Program-made: the position numbers and the translations under genes
Assembly (NCBI GenBank): GCA_023458215.1
Contig: JAEXAJ010000159.1
Span: 97,700 to 161,699 of the forward strand
Length of the DNA: 64,000 nt
Reading direction: 5' to 3'
Source: Bacteroidota bacterium
GTDB taxonomy: Bacteria; Bacteroidota; Bacteroidia; Bacteroidales; Bacteroidaceae
In this document: in pieces, positions 1 through 8,697 of the stretch
Numbering within the stretch: the first letter of the stretch is position 1
Layout: each line of letters begins with the position of its first letter
Notes under the pieces: generated by a model
What the model saw: only the letters and a program-made list of their open reading frames with translations
Database searches by the model: none
What the model was told of the DNA's origin: nothing

Positions 1-2
1 TT

Positions 3-56
3 ATACGTCGTACCTGGACCGAACCGGCGGACAAGGTAGTGAATGAAATGAGATAA
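3..56 (+). CDS. C-terminal end of an upstream gene (partial)
   Basis: The first bases stay open in the third forward frame and end at a TAA at 54-56, giving a 17-residue tail that begins IRRTWTEP. The other two forward frames also close within the first 45 bases, so the frame choice rests only on how protein-like the tail looks. The product cannot be named. It would converge on the sensor kinase gene that follows. Confidence 0.3.
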   Translation: MRRTWTEPADKVVNEMR

Positions 57-91
57 AAAGAAGTCAAATTAAACTGATGAGTTTGGATAAA

Positions 92-2062
92 TTATTGAAC
101 ATCAAGAGGAAGCATAAGTGGAATTTCCAATACAAATCGTGCACCTTTCGTATAGGTGGTATCCAAATAGATACGTCCGTTTAGTAAATCGGTGATGCTC
201 CGGCAAATACTGAGCCCGATGCCAAAACCTGGTTTGAAGCTGTCCAGCTTTTCGTACCGCTGAAAAATGGCTTCGGCTTTCTCAGGAGCAATGCCGCAAC
301 CACTGTCGGTAACGGAAAAGATTACCTTCTCGGAGTTGGTGGTATAGGAGAGTACTATGCTGCCATCTTCGGTATATTTGCAGGCATTTCCCAAAAGATT
401 GGTTAGTATTTGTTGTAAGCGTGAGGCATCTGTATTCACAATCAGGTTTTGGGGAGAGGCTTCTAATTCAAGTGCTACCCCTTTGGATACTTTGGATGCC
501 ATATTGGTCAAAGTGAGCTTGCATAATTCTTGTATATTTGTGGGAGAGGGAGTTATTTTGTAATTGCCGCTTTGCAAAGTGCTGAGGTCGAGGACATCAT
601 TGACCAATGTCAGCAAGAGTTCGGTATTGCGGTAAATGTTATTGAGAAGATCTGCCCGTTCTTCCGGTTCCAGTTCGAGGTTTGCACTACCGTTCAGTAA
701 GTCGTTGAACCCAACAATGGCATTGAGCGGGGTACGTATCTCATGACTCAAATTTTGCAGGAAAACACTTTTCAGGCGGTCGGCAGCTTCAGCTCGACGA
801 CAAGCTTCTTCGGCCAACTGCTTTTCTGTACGCAGGCGATGTGCCGAACGGCGGCGGCTGATGGCGTATAATGTGGAAAACCCACTTGTTATCAATAGAA
901 TGACGATAAGTACAATGAAACTACGCTGTTTCTCCCGCGTTTCTAAGGCTATCCGACGCAGTTCTTCCTGTTGATGCTGTACTACGAGGCGGTTCTTCTC
1001 CATTTCGAGGGCTTGGTTGTTGAAGCGGGCGTTGTATGCTGCAAGCACTTCGGCATTGGTAGCACGTACAAGGGAGTCGGACAGCTTGTTTTTCAAGCTC
1101 ATGTAGTAATAAGCTTTTTCAAAATCTTTTTGTTCTAAAGAGATTTTTCTTTGGCGGTCGGCTTGTGCAAGCGGGTCTTCGATGGAGTCTATATAGATGA
1201 GTGCTTTATTCCATTGCTTTAAAGCGATATAATAATCGCTAATACTTTTCATATAACTGATCTTATTGGCTCCATTCAGCATTTTTTTAGCGTTATAGTC
1301 GTCAAGATACTTTTTGTATAGGTGTGCTTTTTCAAAATTACGGCTTTTGATATAAATATTCAATAAAATGCAGTAGGCGCTTATTTTATGACCGGTTACC
1401 TGAGCGTATTTCAATGATTTTACTGCATAATTCTCGGCAGTTATCAGGTCATTCTTTGTAAGGTAGCAGTGGCTGAGGCGATTGTAGGGATAAGATATAT
1501 CTTTGGTTTCGCCGATATTATTATAATATTCTATGGCATTTTCAAATTGGACAATAGCCTGCTCGTTATTCAATGACTGGTAAAGTTCGCCCATGCGGAT
1601 ATAACTACGTGCTATGCCATACGAATTGTTGAGGCGAAGTGCTTCGTCCTGATATTTTTTTAACTCCCGTAGTGCTTGGTCATTGTCATGGTGCAGAATG
1701 TAGTAAGAGATGATGCGATTCCATGCGCTGAATATATACTGCTGATGCTGAGTTTGGCGGGCAAAGTTGGCAATAATTTGTTGTTCGTGCAATAAGGCTT
1801 CCAGACTGTCTTTGTAATAGTAATAATCTACTTTGAGATGTAATGCCAGACATTGTGCTTTTTCGTCTTTGGCATGGGCGGCACTTTCAAACAGAGTGTC
1901 TGCCATAGCTAACACTACTGGCTCGTTGATATAGGAATTGCACTTCTGATAGTAGGTATACAGGCTATCATTAATCTTATAAGGATTGTTCTGTGCTCTT
2001 GCCACTTGATAAAACAGGGTAGAAAACAGTAATAATAGGGAGAGTCCTGACAGTCGATTCAT
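92..2062 (-). CDS. TPR-containing membrane sensor histidine kinase
   Basis: A 656-residue hybrid-free sensor kinase. After a signal peptide (about residues 1-24) comes a periplasmic region of helical TPR-like repeats to about residue 360, a coiled coil, one membrane segment near 385-405, then a dimerisation/phosphoacceptor domain with the H-box SHEIRTP near 450 and an ATPase domain with N-box (NLLGNACKYT), G1 (DSGCGI) and G2 (GFGIGLSICR). It should autophosphorylate on the H-box histidine and pass phosphate to a response regulator, but no receiver domain and no neighbouring regulator is present, so it is an orphan. The start is ATG at 2062, because an upstream in-frame TTG at 2086 lies inside the promoter -7 box. 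The ligand is unknown. Confidence 0.9.
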   Translation of the reverse strand: MNRLSGLSLLLLFSTLFYQVARAQNNPYKINDSLYTYYQKCNSYINEPVVLAMADTLFESAAHAKDEKAQCLALHLKVDYYYYKDSLEALLHEQQIIANFARQTQHQQYIFSAWNRIISYYILHHDNDQALRELKKYQDEALRLNNSYGIARSYIRMGELYQSLNNEQAIVQFENAIEYYNNIGETKDISYPYNRLSHCYLTKNDLITAENYAVKSLKYAQVTGHKISAYCILLNIYIKSRNFEKAHLYKKYLDDYNAKKMLNGANKISYMKSISDYYIALKQWNKALIYIDSIEDPLAQADRQRKISLEQKDFEKAYYYMSLKNKLSDSLVRATNAEVLAAYNARFNNQALEMEKNRLVVQHQQEELRRIALETREKQRSFIVLIVILLITSGFSTLYAISRRRSAHRLRTEKQLAEEACRRAEAADRLKSVFLQNLSHEIRTPLNAIVGFNDLLNGSANLELEPEERADLLNNIYRNTELLLTLVNDVLDLSTLQSGNYKITPSPTNIQELCKLTLTNMASKVSKGVALELEASPQNLIVNTDASRLQQILTNLLGNACKYTEDGSIVLSYTTNSEKVIFSVTDSGCGIAPEKAEAIFQRYEKLDSFKPGFGIGLSICRSITDLLNGRIYLDTTYTKGARFVLEIPLMLPLDVQ

Positions 2063-2063
2063 A

Positions 2064-2084
2064 GCAATATCTGGTTGATATTGC
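2064..2084 (-). promoter_or_regulatory. 8-bp hairpin abutting the kinase start codon
   Basis: GCAATATC (2064-2071) and GATATTGC (2077-2084) form a perfect 8-bp inverted repeat with a 5-base loop. It lies between the -7 box and the ATG at 2062, so it occupies essentially the whole 5' leader. It could be a repressor site or an RNA hairpin that limits translation; nothing in the sequence decides between these. Confidence 0.4.
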
Positions 2085-2091
2085 AAATATA
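2084..2091 (-). promoter_or_regulatory. Promoter -7 box for the sensor kinase
   Basis: On the minus strand this reads TATATTTG, matching the Bacteroides TAnnTTTG consensus, about 22 bases before the ATG. No clear TTTG -33 element is visible at the expected distance. Confidence 0.5.
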
Positions 2092-2174
2092 CTATTTTTA
2101 TTGTTCATTTTTCATATAGTTACAAATTCTCTTCAAATAGTAGTATATTTAAAGCAATGCAGTAGTATAAGAAG

Positions 2175-2210
2175 AACATCCGGGTATCATGGGATTGATA
2201 TCCGGATGTT
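2175..2210 (-). terminator. Stem-loop downstream of the GH31 gene
   Basis: Arms 2175-2188 and 2197-2210 (AACATCCGG...CCGGATGTT) pair at 13 of 14 positions around an 8-base loop, 35 bases past the GH31 stop. It is probably the transcription terminator of that gene. The T-run on the minus strand is weak. Confidence 0.5.
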
Positions 2211-2244
2211 GTATAAAAAAGGGACAATGTGTAAGTATGGAGAT

Positions 2245-4605
2245 TTAGAACTTCACATTCGTTTTCTTTCCTGTATAGTTGATACTCTTTCCTCCTTTCA
2301 TCGGTGCATCTCCCGTTCCTGATTTCTGATTTACCAATACTACTTTGAATTTGCGGTTCTTCAGCATACCGGGATACTCTCCCTGACGGTCTTCTATCGT
2401 CAGATTGCGAGTTTTGTCATTCCATTGGAAACGGATGGTGGAATACATACCTTTTTCGTAGTTGTAGTTATCATTCTCGTCTTCATACAGCGTAAACGTA
2501 CCATCTGCACCGGGATAGATGCGGATTTCCAGATTATCCCAGTTCTTTTCCGTGGAATACTGAACCTGCGGACCGAAAGGCAGGATACTTCCGGCTTTGA
2601 TATATACGGGCAAGATGTCTTTGGTCACAGCACGGTTTACGGTTTGTCCACCTGATTGTTTTTGGTTATTCCAAAAATCCCACCAATCGGCTCCTTCGGG
2701 CAGATAAACAGACCATTCGGTTACTTCGGGTTTAGTGACAGGAGCCACCAGCATAGAGCGACCGAAAAGGTATTCACCACCCAACTCATAGGTTTTCTTA
2801 TCAGCAGTGAAATCCATCAGTAACGGACGCATAAAGGTACCGTCGTTCTTCGAAACATCCCAAGAGGTGCTATATATATAAGGTAAGAGGCGATAACGCA
2901 GTTTAATCATTTTCTCTTGAGCGTCGAAACACCAGTCACCACGCTTGCCGAAGTTCCAGATTTCACGGGGTAGCTCTGTTCCGTGTGAACGCATCATGGG
3001 GCAGAAAGTGCCGAATTGCATCCAGCGCACATACAAGTCTTGGTACTTGGGATTCTTGGCACCGCCTTCTTGGTTCCAGCGGCCGGCAAAGAAACCACCT
3101 ATGTCACTGTTCCAGTTAGGAATACCCATGAGGGTGTAGTTCAGTGCGGCAGGTATTTGTTTTTCCAGCATCTCCCAGGTGGAGGTTACGTCACCGCTCC
3201 AAGTATTGGAACCATAGCGTTGCTGACCGATGAAGCCTGAACGGGTGAGGATGACTACACGTTTGTTTTGGTCGAATGCTTTTTGATGAGAAGCGATTCC
3301 TGCATTGTGCATCAATGAGAAAGCGTTCTTTACGCTGCGGTAAGAACCCAGTGAGGTGGGCAGGTCATAATCGGAGTCCTTGCGGTTGATGTGGTCGGGT
3401 TCTGTAGAGTCGAGCCACCAGCCGTCGTTGCCGATATAACTGAAAATACCTTTATTGAGATACTTCCAATAGATCTCTCTGGCTTCGGGGTTATAAGCAT
3501 CATACGGACGGGCGCCGCTTTCAGGAGGCCAGGTGTCGAAGTTGATAACCATACCTTTGGAGTCGAACTCTTTGCGTTGTTCGGTTTTAGGACCGAAACC
3601 GGGCCATGCCACAATCATCAGTTTGGCGTTGAGACGATGTATTTCGTCAGCCCATTTCTTAGGTTCGGGGAAACGCTCGGGGTCGAAGCTGTGAGAGTTC
3701 CAGGCACTATCGGTCTTCTGATATTCGGGCCAGTAACGCCAGTCCTGAATCATACAGTCGATGGGGATTTGTAGCTTGCGGAATTCTTTCAGTACATTGA
3801 GGTTTTCTTCCTGGGTATGATAACGCTCTTTGCTTTGGAAGAAACCATAGCTCCATAACGGAAGCATGGGGGCATGTCCTGTGAGGTCACGTACTTGGGC
3901 AATAATCTGATCGGGAGTACCGCCGTACATAAAATAGTAATCGGCACAATGTCCCAGGCTTTCAAAAGCCAACTCCTGCGGAGTGTCCACAAACTCGGAG
4001 ATGGAGTAATTGTCCCAATACACGGCATAACCTTTTGTGGGTGACATGAAGTAGGGAGAGTAGGTGAACATGTTCTCATTTTGCATGTGATGCGTGGAGT
4101 TGCGGCGGTTGAGCTTGCCATCCATCACCTGGCCGACACCGTAGACGGGTTCGTCCCGATCCAACAAGAAAGCTCCTCTTACCTGATAGGAGGGAGTGCC
4201 TGCATCGTTCTTTGCAGCAAAGGAGGTGCCATAGTCTTTGTCTTTCAGTAACTCTTGTCCATCGGGAGTATAGAAACTGATCCCTCCGGTGACGGGATTG
4301 ACAAGAACCTTCAACCGGGAAGATTTCAGCGCATACAATCCTCCTTCCTGAGATACTTCTATCGGAGTAGCTTCGGGCAATTTGGTTACGACCAGGCTTT
4401 CCTTGTTATAGCTTTTGCCTTCGGGAGTTTTGTAAACGCGGACAATGTAAGGCGAATAAAAGCCTACATTGATGTCCATTCCTTGAGTGGAGTACTTGAC
4501 TCCTTGCTCGGTGCGTTGCACGTTCTGTGCTGTGCAGAGAGTGGTTGCAATCATGGTTGCGCAAGCCAGCAGCAAACCGGCTTTTCTACTGAATTTCATT
4601 TTCAT
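2245..4605 (-). CDS. Secreted glycoside hydrolase family 31
   Basis: A 786-residue GH31 enzyme with a signal peptide (about residues 1-26), an N-terminal beta-sandwich, the (beta/alpha)8 barrel and C-terminal beta domains. The nucleophile is Asp399 in GWWLDSTEPD and the acid/base is Asp472 in TWSGDVT, matching the retaining GH31 mechanism. The family includes alpha-glucosidases, alpha-xylosidases and alpha-galactosidases; the WWLDSTEPD variant does not let me choose. It probably acts in the periplasm or at the cell surface. It follows the propeller/AraC regulator gene by 87 bases and has its own promoter box, so it is a likely target of that regulator. Confidence 0.93.
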   Translation of the reverse strand: MKMKFSRKAGLLLACATMIATTLCTAQNVQRTEQGVKYSTQGMDINVGFYSPYIVRVYKTPEGKSYNKESLVVTKLPEATPIEVSQEGGLYALKSSRLKVLVNPVTGGISFYTPDGQELLKDKDYGTSFAAKNDAGTPSYQVRGAFLLDRDEPVYGVGQVMDGKLNRRNSTHHMQNENMFTYSPYFMSPTKGYAVYWDNYSISEFVDTPQELAFESLGHCADYYFMYGGTPDQIIAQVRDLTGHAPMLPLWSYGFFQSKERYHTQEENLNVLKEFRKLQIPIDCMIQDWRYWPEYQKTDSAWNSHSFDPERFPEPKKWADEIHRLNAKLMIVAWPGFGPKTEQRKEFDSKGMVINFDTWPPESGARPYDAYNPEAREIYWKYLNKGIFSYIGNDGWWLDSTEPDHINRKDSDYDLPTSLGSYRSVKNAFSLMHNAGIASHQKAFDQNKRVVILTRSGFIGQQRYGSNTWSGDVTSTWEMLEKQIPAALNYTLMGIPNWNSDIGGFFAGRWNQEGGAKNPKYQDLYVRWMQFGTFCPMMRSHGTELPREIWNFGKRGDWCFDAQEKMIKLRYRLLPYIYSTSWDVSKNDGTFMRPLLMDFTADKKTYELGGEYLFGRSMLVAPVTKPEVTEWSVYLPEGADWWDFWNNQKQSGGQTVNRAVTKDILPVYIKAGSILPFGPQVQYSTEKNWDNLEIRIYPGADGTFTLYEDENDNYNYEKGMYSTIRFQWNDKTRNLTIEDRQGEYPGMLKNRKFKVVLVNQKSGTGDAPMKGGKSINYTGKKTNVKF

Positions 4606-4635
4606 GGTCTTTCAACGTGTTTTCATTTTACCCTG

Positions 4636-4670
4636 CAAAGGTACGCCGTAGAGCCATCGGTGTTGCAACA
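4636..4670 (-). promoter_or_regulatory. Promoter -7 box and palindrome before GH31
   Basis: On the minus strand 4636-4643 reads TACCTTTG, a match to TAnnTTTG, about 30 bases before the ATG. Upstream, 4661-4670 is the perfect palindrome TGTTGCAACA at about the -33 position, which may be a regulator site or part of the -33 element (it contains TTG). Confidence 0.45.
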
Positions 4671-4692
4671 ATCCTGTTGAAACGAACAACAC

Positions 4693-7332
4693 TCAGGTTG
4701 ATTTCTGCTCTCTGGCTGCATATTCCGAAGGTCGGCAGCCGTACATTTCCTGAAAACATTTGCTCAGATAACTGGTACTGCTGAATCCGGTACGTTCGGC
4801 AATTTCGGTGATGCTGAGACGGTTCTCAAGTATCAGTTGTGCGGCCCGTTGCAGGCGGATGTTACGGATAAACAGACTGGGCGACTGGTCGAGCAGGGCT
4901 ACCAGTTTGCGATAAAGTCCGGTACGTTCCATGCAGAGGTCACGGCTCAGTTGCTCTACCGAGTAGCCGGGAACGTGCAGATTCTTCTCCACCTGCTCGA
5001 TGGCTTGGGTGAGGAAAGTATCTTCTGCCGGTGTCAGAGAAGGCTCCTCTTCTTTATGGATGGGCGGTGGTATGTGCGTTTCTTCTGCGTGGGTTCTCTG
5101 TTCGCTCTCGTAACGGCTGCACTGTTCTATCAGATTGCGGATGCGCAACAATAGAATTTCTTCTTTGTGGCGGCGTTCCATTTCTTTTCTTGTCCGATAA
5201 GTGTAAAGGCGGATGCTTGCGTAGATTATTATCAACAGTAGAATCAGATAAACGGTATATGCCAGGTTCGTTTTCCACCAGGGGGCATGAATGATGATGT
5301 TTACTTTGGTTATCTGCTGTTCGTTCCAATTGCCGGCATCGCCCGATGCCATCACTTTGAGCGTGTAGTTTCCCGGAGGCAGATTAGTGTAAGACACTTT
5401 TAAGATGCCGTTGCTTTCCTTGCTGTTGGTGGTAGAAAGCCAGTTCGAATCGATTCCTTCCAGTTGATAGCGGTAGTATGTGCGCTCCGGATTGAAATAA
5501 TTCAGTGCGGAGAATTCGCAGGTAATGAAGTTTTGATTGTACTTCAATGAGATTTCCCGGGTATAAGCAGTGGCTTTGGGTAGGATAATCCGGTCATTAT
5601 AGGCTTTAGCAGGGATTACTCTTTCGCCATGCAGATAGAAGGCGGTGAAGACGGGCTGATAAGGTAGTCCGGGAATAGCCGGCTTGGACATTGGAGGAAG
5701 GGTTGTAAACCCGTCCACTCCTCCGAAGTAAAGAGTCCCGTTGCTCGATTCGAAAGCGGAGTTTGCTATATATTCTCCCTCCAAGGTACCATCGCGTTGG
5801 TTGTAATTGGTGATACTGATATGTTGTGTCTTCGGGTCGATGCTGAGTTGTGAGATTCCGTTACTGGTAGTCACCCATATTCTGTGTTGCCGGTCTTCGA
5901 GGATGGCTTGTACGAAGTTATTGGTCAATCCATCCTCACGGTAGAAACGGCGCGGTTTTGTTTGTGTGTCATGCCAGAAGAGTTCCAACCCGTCTGCCGT
6001 CCCCGCCCAAATCCATCCTCTGCTATCTCTGCACAGGGCCGTATAACTTTTATTATGAAAAGAAGTGGAGCGGGAAGATTGCAGCTTAGCTTGCAATTCG
6101 TTGGAGAGGGAAGAGAGGAGGATGGGAGTGAGGCTTCGGGTTCCGTCCTCTTGAACATCCAGTTGGTAAATTGCGGAACGTTCTTTGATATAGATGTTCC
6201 CTTCTTTGTCTTCGGCAAAGTGGGTGACGGCTATATCTTCTTCGTTCGATACAGGGAATGCTTTCCGGTCTGTATGTACCAGTTTGTACATGGCAGGATG
6301 GTAGTAAAGTAATCCTCGGTTGAAGGTTCCTAGCCACAAAGCCCCTTGCCGGTCTTGAAACACAGTGCTGATTTCTGTAGCCGGCACACTTCCTTTTTGG
6401 GTTTTGAGTGAAGGCAGGTGTTGCTGTGTCCCTTTATCGAGGTCGATAATCCAAAGACCACGGATGCAACTGATGTATGCTTTATGATCGTCAGAAATAA
6501 TTAAGGTATTCAGCGTGTAGTCCTTTTCCATGATTTTGGTCCATACCTGCTGTTGCGTGTCGAAGTGAAAGAAGCCTCCTTTTGCCCCGTTGCGTAACTG
6601 ATAGAATCCATCCTTGCCGCGGACTACAAGTGAGGTATTCCGGAACTTCATCTCTTCATCTTGGGGATAGGCTGCTTGGGCATAGAGCTGTTTCCCTGTT
6701 TTGAGATTGTGGCAGACGAGCTCTCCGGTATTGTAAAACAGGTATAGGGAGTGGGTATCCGTAGCCAAATCTTGTATCTTTCCTTGATTGGCGGATAACT
6801 TTAGATTGAATTTGAGCTCTTGTTGCAGAAGTTTTCCGTCACTTATCAACCATATTCGCCTTTGATCGTCTACAAACAGGTCGTCTATGGGTTTCTCTAT
6901 ACCTTTGTTTTTGAAATAAGAATTCAGGTCGGTGATGTATTGCTGCTTCTGCAAGTTAACACACATCAGCCGGTGGTGGTCTTTAATCCATAACAATGAG
7001 TCGGCACTGAGGTAGATGTGATAATAGCCGTCGTATTGACTGAGTGGATAAATATCTTCCGATGTGCGGTGAAGATTGGTGAAGTGTACGCCGTCATATA
7101 GATTGATGCTTCCGCTGGTAGTGAAGGTCATTCTGCCGTCGGGGAGCTGGAAGATGTAGCGTATCTGATTGTCACTCAGCCCTTGCATGGCGTTGATGGT
7201 GATAAATTGGAAATCGTCCGCATAGGTATGGCAAAGAGGTACTTCTAAGAATAAAACAAGTAAAAATAGATGTTTTATACTTTCTATGTAATGCCGGTAT
7301 GTCTGTGTGATAGTATCCAAAACTCTTTCCAT
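4693..7332 (-). CDS. Membrane propeller-sensor AraC-type regulator (HTCS-like without kinase)
   Basis: 879 residues from the ATG at 7332. The order is an N-terminal signal/anchor helix (about 15-35), a long series of two-component-regulator propeller repeats (to about 620), a Y_Y_Y immunoglobulin-like domain (about 630-715), one membrane helix (about 720-742), a short coiled linker and a C-terminal AraC helix-turn-helix domain (about 780-879). Classical Bacteroides hybrid two-component systems carry histidine kinase and receiver domains between the membrane helix and the AraC domain; both are absent, so signalling must cross the membrane without phosphotransfer. The longer frame back to 7464 runs through the tandem operator-like array and is rejected. 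Likely target: the adjacent GH31 gene, and possibly the divergent sugar operon. Confidence 0.88.
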   Translation of the reverse strand: MERVLDTITQTYRHYIESIKHLFLLVLFLEVPLCHTYADDFQFITINAMQGLSDNQIRYIFQLPDGRMTFTTSGSINLYDGVHFTNLHRTSEDIYPLSQYDGYYHIYLSADSLLWIKDHHRLMCVNLQKQQYITDLNSYFKNKGIEKPIDDLFVDDQRRIWLISDGKLLQQELKFNLKLSANQGKIQDLATDTHSLYLFYNTGELVCHNLKTGKQLYAQAAYPQDEEMKFRNTSLVVRGKDGFYQLRNGAKGGFFHFDTQQQVWTKIMEKDYTLNTLIISDDHKAYISCIRGLWIIDLDKGTQQHLPSLKTQKGSVPATEISTVFQDRQGALWLGTFNRGLLYYHPAMYKLVHTDRKAFPVSNEEDIAVTHFAEDKEGNIYIKERSAIYQLDVQEDGTRSLTPILLSSLSNELQAKLQSSRSTSFHNKSYTALCRDSRGWIWAGTADGLELFWHDTQTKPRRFYREDGLTNNFVQAILEDRQHRIWVTTSNGISQLSIDPKTQHISITNYNQRDGTLEGEYIANSAFESSNGTLYFGGVDGFTTLPPMSKPAIPGLPYQPVFTAFYLHGERVIPAKAYNDRIILPKATAYTREISLKYNQNFITCEFSALNYFNPERTYYRYQLEGIDSNWLSTTNSKESNGILKVSYTNLPPGNYTLKVMASGDAGNWNEQQITKVNIIIHAPWWKTNLAYTVYLILLLIIIYASIRLYTYRTRKEMERRHKEEILLLRIRNLIEQCSRYESEQRTHAEETHIPPPIHKEEEPSLTPAEDTFLTQAIEQVEKNLHVPGYSVEQLSRDLCMERTGLYRKLVALLDQSPSLFIRNIRLQRAAQLILENRLSITEIAERTGFSSTSYLSKCFQEMYGCRPSEYAAREQKST

Positions 7333-7357
7333 AGTAATACGTTCCTGTTTTCGTAGG

Positions 7358-7365
7358 CAAAGATA
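7358..7365 (-). promoter_or_regulatory. Promoter -7 box for the propeller/AraC regulator
   Basis: On the minus strand this reads TATCTTTG, an exact TAnnTTTG match, 25 bases before the ATG at 7332. The expected -33 position (about 7385-7389) has no TTTG, which fits an activator-dependent promoter. The tandem palindrome array starts directly upstream at 7392. Confidence 0.6.
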
Positions 7366-7391
7366 CACTTTTACTTCTAATCCGTCGATCC

Positions 7392-7479
7392 TTGCCATCA
7401 TATTGGCAAAGCTTTGCCATCGTATTGGCAATCTATTGCCATCGGCTTGGCAAGACTTTGCCACTTCGATGGCAAAAAG
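7392..7479. repeat. Four 22-bp tandem palindromic units (operator-like array)
   Basis: Units 7392-7413, 7414-7435, 7436-7457 and 7458-7479 are each exactly 22 bp. Each contains the perfect palindrome TTGCCA-N6-TGGCAA, while the N6 and the 4-base linkers vary. This pattern of conserved arms and free spacers is what repeated protein-binding sites look like, and 22 bp keeps them on one face of the helix. The array lies between the lacI stop (7500) and the regulator promoter, about -34 to -121 relative to its start. A 3'-end hairpin element for lacI is the alternative. Confidence 0.75.
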
Positions 7480-7499
7480 TCAAAGAGGCTATTCGGGAA

Positions 7500-8519
7500 T
7501 CAGCTTGTTCTTATCGAACTTTCTCTCACTTGTAGTTGCGTAGGAACTATCACTTGCTTGATAGTCTTATTCCCTCTAGTTTGCTCTATCAGCAGTTGGC
7601 AGGCTGTTTCTCCCATTTTATAGGTTTGGTGGCATATGGCAGACAGTTTGGGTTCTATGTAATTGGCATGTTGTTCGTCGGTATATCCTATAATGGCTAT
7701 ATCGTCCGGTATGCGCAACCCATGGCTCTTGATTACCTCAATGGCGGCAAAAGCCAATGTGTCATTCATTGCAAGGATGGCATCGGGCGGATTGGGTAGG
7801 GAGAGCAGTGTTTCAGCGGCAATCTTTCCTTCTTCATAATCAATCTTCCGGCACACTACCAGTTCTTTTTCGATAGGGATCCGATTGTTGCGCAGTGCCT
7901 CCAGATAACCATGTTTCCGCTTCTTTACAATATCCAGGTGATTGGCGCCCCCGATAAAGGCGACCCGCTTGCTGCCGTTGTCCAATAGATGCTGGGTAGC
8001 TATTTGTGCGGAGTGTTCGCCATCGGCCACTACCGAAGAAAACCGGTCGGTGAGACAGACACGGTCGAATAAAATAAGTGGCATGTTGATATCTTTCAAG
8101 GCGGAGAAGTGGGAATAATCCGTCGTTTCTTGCGACAGGCAGGCAATAATGCCTTCCACCCGCATATTCACCAGGTTCTCTATGTTTCTCTTTTCGTTCT
8201 CGTACGACTCGTGCGAGGTAGTGATAATGACAAAGTATCCGTTACGGATCGCCATATTCTCTATCCCATTCAAGATGGACGAGAAGAAGTGAGTGACAAT
8301 GTCCGGCACTACTACTCCGATAATGCGGGGTGCATTCTTTCGCAGGCTCAGTGCAAAGGGGTTGGGGCGGTAATTCATCTCTTTGGCCAGCTCTTTAACC
8401 TTGGCGCAGAGTTCACGGCTGATTTCAGGACTATCTTTCAAGGCCCTCGAAACGGTGGGGATGGACACCCCCAATGTCCGGGCAATATCTTTGAGCGAAG
8501 TATGTTTCTGGTTTTTCAT
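7500..8519 (-). CDS. LacI-family transcriptional repressor
   Basis: 339 residues from the ATG at 8519, chosen because the helix-turn-helix begins directly after it; a longer frame to 8558 adds 13 unlikely residues. The N-terminal LacI helix-turn-helix (SLKDIARTLGVSIPTVSRAL) is followed by the hinge (YRPNPFALSLR) and a periplasmic-binding-protein-type sugar-sensing domain to the C-terminus. It probably represses the divergent operon beginning at 8698 and itself: a good LacI-type palindrome (8598-8613) lies between the two genes. The inducer is likely a sugar or intermediate of that operon. Confidence 0.92.
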   Translation of the reverse strand: MKNQKHTSLKDIARTLGVSIPTVSRALKDSPEISRELCAKVKELAKEMNYRPNPFALSLRKNAPRIIGVVVPDIVTHFFSSILNGIENMAIRNGYFVIITTSHESYENEKRNIENLVNMRVEGIIACLSQETTDYSHFSALKDINMPLILFDRVCLTDRFSSVVADGEHSAQIATQHLLDNGSKRVAFIGGANHLDIVKKRKHGYLEALRNNRIPIEKELVVCRKIDYEEGKIAAETLLSLPNPPDAILAMNDTLAFAAIEVIKSHGLRIPDDIAIIGYTDEQHANYIEPKLSAICHQTYKMGETACQLLIEQTRGNKTIKQVIVPTQLQVRESSIRTS

Positions 8520-8597
8520 GGAATAGTCTTGAATTGGATTCGTACACAAAGTAAGCACATTTATTTTAGAAATCAGGTATCTGAGACATGTTTTTTT

Positions 8598-8613
8598 ACG
8601 TAAACCGTTACGT
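8598..8613. promoter_or_regulatory. Candidate LacI-family operator
   Basis: ACGTAAACCGTTACGT has perfect 6-bp arms (ACGTAA/TTACGT) around four bases, and is the only strong palindrome between lacI and the divergent operon. Its length and CpG-bearing centre resemble known LacI-family operators. It lies about 45 bp upstream of the operon -7 box. Confidence 0.55.
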
Positions 8614-8657
8614 TACTTTTTCATCCGGTCGTAGTCTTATCAAATCCGATTCCTCTC

Positions 8658-8665
8658 TACTTTTG
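8658..8665 (+). promoter_or_regulatory. Promoter -7 box of the sugar operon
   Basis: TACTTTTG matches TAnnTTTG and lies 33 bases before the ATG at 8698. No TTTG is seen at the -33 position, so the promoter may be weak or activator-assisted. Confidence 0.45.
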
Positions 8666-8697
8666 TCACAAGCAAAATAATTTAAATTCTGAGAAAT

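Noticed and set aside
7333..7464. N-terminal extension of the propeller/AraC regulator
   Set aside because: The extension would be translated through the promoter box and the tandem palindromes, and the signal/anchor helix follows ATG 7332 directly.
7392..7479. CRISPR-like array
   Set aside because: Units abut with 4-base linkers and no spacers, and there are no cas genes in the window.
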